Origin: Tubiluchus corallicola
Taxonomy: Eukaryota > Priapulida > Priapulimorpha > Priapulimorphida > Tubiluchidae
Reading direction: 5' to 3'
Assembly: GCA_030141605.1 (NCBI GenBank)
Contig: JAQGDQ010000829.1
Coordinates: forward strand, 20,001 to 82,948
Length of the DNA stretch: 62,948 nucleotides
Numbering within the stretch: position 1 is the first letter of the stretch; each line of letters opens with the position of its first letter. Below, piece by piece: positions 58,961 through 62,948 of the stretch. The notes beneath the pieces were generated by a model that was given only the letters and a program-made list of their open reading frames with translations, did no database searches and had not been told where the DNA came from. The position numbers and the translations under genes are program-made.

Positions 58961-59321
58961 CAACTCTTCACTGTTTCTTGACAGTAAATTTTAGTTGCAA
59001 TTTGTGAAATTACAAAATGTGAAACACCTTCCAATTTTTGAAAGCGTGTGCGTTTGGTGCGTTTAGGAAAATTGTTTGCTGGCTGTTTGATCACAAATGG
59101 GCCAAAATTGGCTAATTTTGGCCACGTCACCAGGCTTGATTGTCCCGCTAAATACTTGATTCGGCAGTGCTCGTGAAACTCCGTAAAGGCCATGCGAAAC
59201 ACTGATTTATTTAACTCTGTAGTTATGACAACAGCCATGACAACAAACTCCGTCTGTTTATGATGTCTTTTACAGTGGTAGGCGGATAACCGGTTTGCCG
59301 AACACTGTGGTCCTCTCCATT

Positions 59322-60771
59322 ATGCCTCTACACGCTGGACCACTTCTGTTTTTGATGTTTCTTGCTACATTAAATCACATAGGTAAGTCTTATTCTATTT
59401 AATCTTATGTCTAGCAAGTGACAGTATGTTCTCCGCAGTTCCAAGCTATAGGAGGAAGAAAAAGTATGTCCCAAAAGACTTTCCCTAGTTCCAAGCTATA
59501 AGAGGAAGAAAAAGTATGTCCCAAAAGACTTTCCCTAGTTCCAAGCTATAAGAGGAAGAAAAAGTATGTCCCAAAAGACTTTCCCTAGTTCCAAGCTATA
59601 AGAGGGAGAAAAAGTATGTCCCAAAAGACTTTCCCTAGTTCCAAGCTATAAGAGGAAGAAAAAGTATGTCCCAAAAGACTTTCCCTGGTTCCAAGCTATA
59701 AGAGGAAGAAAAAGTATGTCCCAAAAGACTTTCCCTAGTTCCAAGCTATAAGAGGAAGAAAAAGTATGTCCCAAAAGACTTTCCCTGGTTCCAAGCTATA
59801 AGAGGAAGAAAAAGTATGTCCCAAAAGACTTTCCCTAGTTCCAAGCTATAAGAGGAAGAAAAAGTATGTCCCAAAAGACTTTCCCTGGTTCCAAGCTATA
59901 AGAGGGAGAAAAAGTATGTCCCAAAAGACTTTCCCTAGTTCCAAGCTATAAGAGGAAGAAAAAGTATGTCCCAAAAGACTTTCCCTAGTTCCAAGCTATA
60001 AGAGGAAGAAAAAGTATGTCCCAAAAGACTTTCCCTAGTTCCAAGCTATAAGAGGAAGAAAAAGTATGTCCCAAAAGACTTTCCCTAGTTCCAAGCTATA
60101 AGAGGAAGAAAAAGTATGTCCCAAAAGACTTTCCCTGGTTCCAAGCTATAAGAGAAAGGAAAAGTATGTCCCAAAAGACATTCCCTAGTTCCAAGCTATA
60201 AGAGGAAGAAAAAGTATGTCCCAAAAAACTTTCCTTACAAAATTACATTACCTAGTGTTACATCTAGCTATTTAAAACAAATAATTATCTAATTGAAAAA
60301 GAAAATTCTTAATAATTTAAAATGTTCGTGTCAATAGCTAAAACGTCACAGCTTCATCATTCCCAATGTGCAACACTGGCTCACCCTAGACACATTATTA
60401 ATCTTACTGACAAGATGTGAGCAACTGAAAAATACGACTTCAAAGATCCCTGCCTGGTTGTTTTTGGCTAGAGATAACATTATTGTGAATTTCTGTTAGT
60501 AACAATGCAATCTTTGCTGCTGCTTTATATTTTTTCAAACCTATAGAACACTTTTTTAATTAAAATGTTATGTAATTATTGTTTACAGTGAGCCCTCTTG
60601 ATTGCTTCACATGTGAGTTTTTGGAAACTACTTCCTACTGCAGGACTCTTGCTCACATAGATAAGGATCACTTCAGAAAAACTTTACATGCAGTCTTTCG
60701 TTTTCCCTCGTACGGCACTGTGACAGGAAAGGCTGGCTGTGGGAGTTGCTCATTGACAAAATTTACTAGAG
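59322..60771 (+). CDS. Ly6/uPAR (LU-domain) protein, gene F, exons 1-2 (3' end outside window)
   Basis: Exon 1 (59322-59382) is identical to exon 1 of gene E. Exon 2 (60589-60771) differs at four bases, giving CEFLE instead of CEWLE and GCGSC instead of GCDSC. Splice sites and phase 1 borders are preserved. Intron 2 runs to the window edge, which ends with TTCCATTCTATTACTTAATTTAC. In E that string is followed about 50 bp later by exon 3, so the missing exon should begin about 50 bp past the window. Intron 1 holds a 16-copy, 50-bp minisatellite and intron 2 a 12-copy, 82-bp minisatellite. Probably a functional GPI-anchored paralogue if exon 3 is intact. Confidence 0.88.
59437..60236. repeat. 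Minisatellite, 50-bp unit (about 16 copies), gene F intron 1
   Basis: Nearly perfect repeats of the unit present only twice in gene E intron 1. Variation is limited to a few sites (CCCTAG/CCCTGG, GAGGAAG/GAGGGAG), pointing to recent expansion. Confidence 0.95.
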
Positions 60772-60857
60772 GTATCGTGTATTTGGCTAGTTATAACAGA
60801 TTTTATACTTGCTATTATATTAAAGACATGTTACAGCTGTTGTAGATTAATTATATG

Positions 60858-60886
60858 GTTGTCGTTGTCACTGTTGCTGTTGTTGT

Positions 60887-60919
<33 letters not shown>

Positions 60920-61440
60920 AGTCATTGCTCTTCCTATTCCTGCTGCTGTTGCTATTGCTGTTGTCAGAAATATGTTCTTTGCCAACAGACTTGCGTTGCA
61001 TCCCCGCACATTTGCATTGCTTTTACAGCTGTATCTGCCTGTCTATCTGAAATTTTTCCTCAAACACTTGAAGACTATATTAAGGCATACCCGTAAATAA
61101 AAAGAATATCGGGAATTTTCTTTAATAGTAATAGATCATTAATTATACTGTTGCCATTGTCACTGTCGCAGTCACTGCAAATGACGCTGATGCTTTTGCT
61201 GCTGCTGCTGCTTTTGTTATTGTTGTTGTTGTTGTTGTTGTTGCTGCTGCTGCTGCTTTTGTTATTGTTGTTGTTGTTGGTTGTTATGATGTTGTTGCTG
61301 TTGTTGTTGGTTATTGTTGCTCCTACTGCTGCTGCTGTTGTTATTGTTGTTTTTTGTTGTTAGTTGTTGTTGCTGCTGCTGTTGCTGTGGTCATTGCGCT
61401 TCCTACTCCTGCTGCTGTTGCTATTGCTTTTGTAGGAAAT
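60858..61440. repeat. TTG/CTG trinucleotide tracts, gene F intron 2
   Basis: Two imperfect tracts (60858-60965 and 61180-61440) of GTT, GCT and CTG units. The second looks like a local duplication, because TCAGAAATATGTTCTTTGCC recurs in altered form after it. Confidence 0.85.
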
Positions 61441-61643
61441 ATATGTTCTTTGCCAACACACTTGCATTGCTTTTACAGTTGTATCTACCTGTCTATCTTA
61501 AATTACCTCAAAGACTTTTTAGCGCACTTTATGTTAAGGCATACCCGTAAATGAAAAGAATATCGGGAATTTTGTTTAATAATAGTGAAGAGGGGTTTAG
61601 TACTTTCTTAACTTGTTGATGAAATGAATCCATAAATTAATTA

Positions 61644-62640
61644 AACTTGCATGATGAAACAAAAGTCCATAAGTCCAATGTAACATAAGTGTGATCATAT
61701 AGTATATTTTTATTACAAATTAAAGAGTCAGCATGATGAAACAAAAGTCCATAAGTCCAATGTAACATAAGTGTGATCATATAGTATATTTTTACTACAA
61801 ATTAAAGAGTCAGCATGATGTATTAAAAGTCCATAAGTCCAATGTAACATAAGTGTGATCATGTAGTATATTTTTATTACAAATGAAAGAGTCAGCATGA
61901 TGTAATAAAAGTCCATAAGTCCAATGTAACATAAGTGTGATCATATAGTATATTTTTACTACAAATTAAAGAGTCAGCATGATGTATTAAAAGTCCATAA
62001 GTCCAATGTAACATAAGTGTGATCATATAGTATATTTTTACTACAAATTAAAGAGTCAGCATGATGTAATAAAAGTCCATAAGTCCAATGTAACATAAGT
62101 GTGATCATATAGTATATTTTTACTACAAATTAAAGAGTCAGCATGATGTAATAAAAGTCCATAAGTCCAATGTAACATAAGTGTGATCATATAGTATATT
62201 TTTACTACAAATTAAAGAGTCAGCATGATGTATTAAAAGTCCATAAGTCCAATGTAACATAAGTGTGATCATGTAGTATATTTTTATTACAAATTAAAGA
62301 GTCAGCATGATGAAACAAAAGTCCATAAGTCCAATGTAACATAAGTGTGATCATATAGTATATTTTTACTACAAATTAAAGAGTCAGCATGATGTATTAA
62401 AAGTCCATAAGTCCAATGTAACATAAGTGTGATCATGTAGTATATTTTTATTACAAATTAAAGAGTCAGCATGATGTAATAAAAGTCCATAAGTCCAATG
62501 TAACATAAGTGTGATCATATAGTATATTTTTACTACAAATTAAAGAGTCAGCATGATGTAATAAAAGTCTATAAGTCCAATGTAACATAAGTGTGATCGT
62601 ACAGTGTATTTTAGCTACAAAGTAAAGGGTCATGAAGAGT
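61644..62640. repeat. Minisatellite, 82-bp unit (about 12 copies), gene F intron 2
   Basis: Same unit as at 53127-53945, with about two more copies. It ends in the same diverged terminal copy, so expansion or contraction was internal. Confidence 0.93.
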
Positions 62641-62948
62641 TGTTAAGGTCTTAAGGACACGCGTCTTGTTCAGAAACTGTCAACTGTAACTCGTGTAGGT
62701 ATTTATATGTCGTTTGCTGTTACCATGGTTAGTCCACTAAGTTTACACTTAAGCTCATAACTAAAGATAACTCTTACATAACAGTGTCAAAATGAATTTG
62801 TCCTCTGATTGATCAGAGGCGGTGCCGACTCTGAGCTCGATGACCTGCTAGTCCTTAAGCATTAGAGGCTGTCAATTGCTTGTAAGCTATCTCAGGATGC
62901 ATAACTTGACAGTGGGCTAGAGTCTTTCCATTCTATTACTTAATTTAC

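Larger units (their letters stand above)
56160..62948 (+). repeat. Segmental duplication, copy 2 (carries gene F, cut by window edge)
   Basis: Matches 49293-54400. Differences include a segment unique to F (57084-57814), a longer retroelement body at 58300-58960, an expanded 50-bp minisatellite, no TTAA MITE, an extra trinucleotide tract at 61180-61440, and loss of about 155 bp near 62926. Confidence 0.9.

Overview
This window comes from a eukaryotic, almost certainly invertebrate metazoan, genome. It has AT-rich DNA, spliced genes with GT-AG introns, many non-LTR retrotransposon remnants, MITEs and a very high density of mini- and microsatellites. A 5S rRNA-like remnant has an invertebrate-type core. 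I cannot assign a phylum from sequence alone.

The main content is a tandem array of small secreted, probably GPI-anchored, three-finger (Ly6/uPAR, LU-domain) proteins, all on the + strand. Each complete gene has three coding exons: a signal-peptide exon, a first half of the LU domain, and a second half plus a hydrophobic tail. Both introns interrupt a codon in phase 1 in every copy. Five complete genes splice in frame: B 18621-21681 (129 aa), B' 26132-29880 (130 aa), C 35867-38821 (131 aa), D 41352-48128 (165 aa) and E 51481-54707 (166 aa). A sixth, F (59322-60771), has exons 1-2 here and its exon 3 should start just past the right edge. An orphan signal-peptide exon (A, 10088-10142) stands 5' of the array. 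B, B' and C form one subfamily; D, E and F form a second.

The array grew by segmental duplication. About 16.6-24.35 kb (B) matches about 24.95-34.7 kb (B'), and about 49.3-54.4 kb (E) matches 56.16-62.95 kb (F). Comparing the paired blocks exposes later events: two insertions of one TTAA-flanked MITE with intact empty sites, one-sided minisatellite expansions, and a segment unique to F that carries the 5S-like remnant.

Left of the array, a single-exon ORF on the - strand (270-3917, 1215 aa) encodes a long polar, apparently disordered protein I do not recognise. From 4 to 18 kb there are satellites, an LTR-like element with a palindrome and TATA box, a TA-flanked inverted-repeat element, a hAT-like MITE with 8-bp target duplications, tRNA-like SINE remnants and several degenerate LINE reverse-transcriptase pieces. 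The introns of D, E and F are mostly tandem repeats plus retroelement debris. No CRISPR, operon or prokaryotic signal is present, and most open frames outside the genes named here are repeats or transposon remnants.
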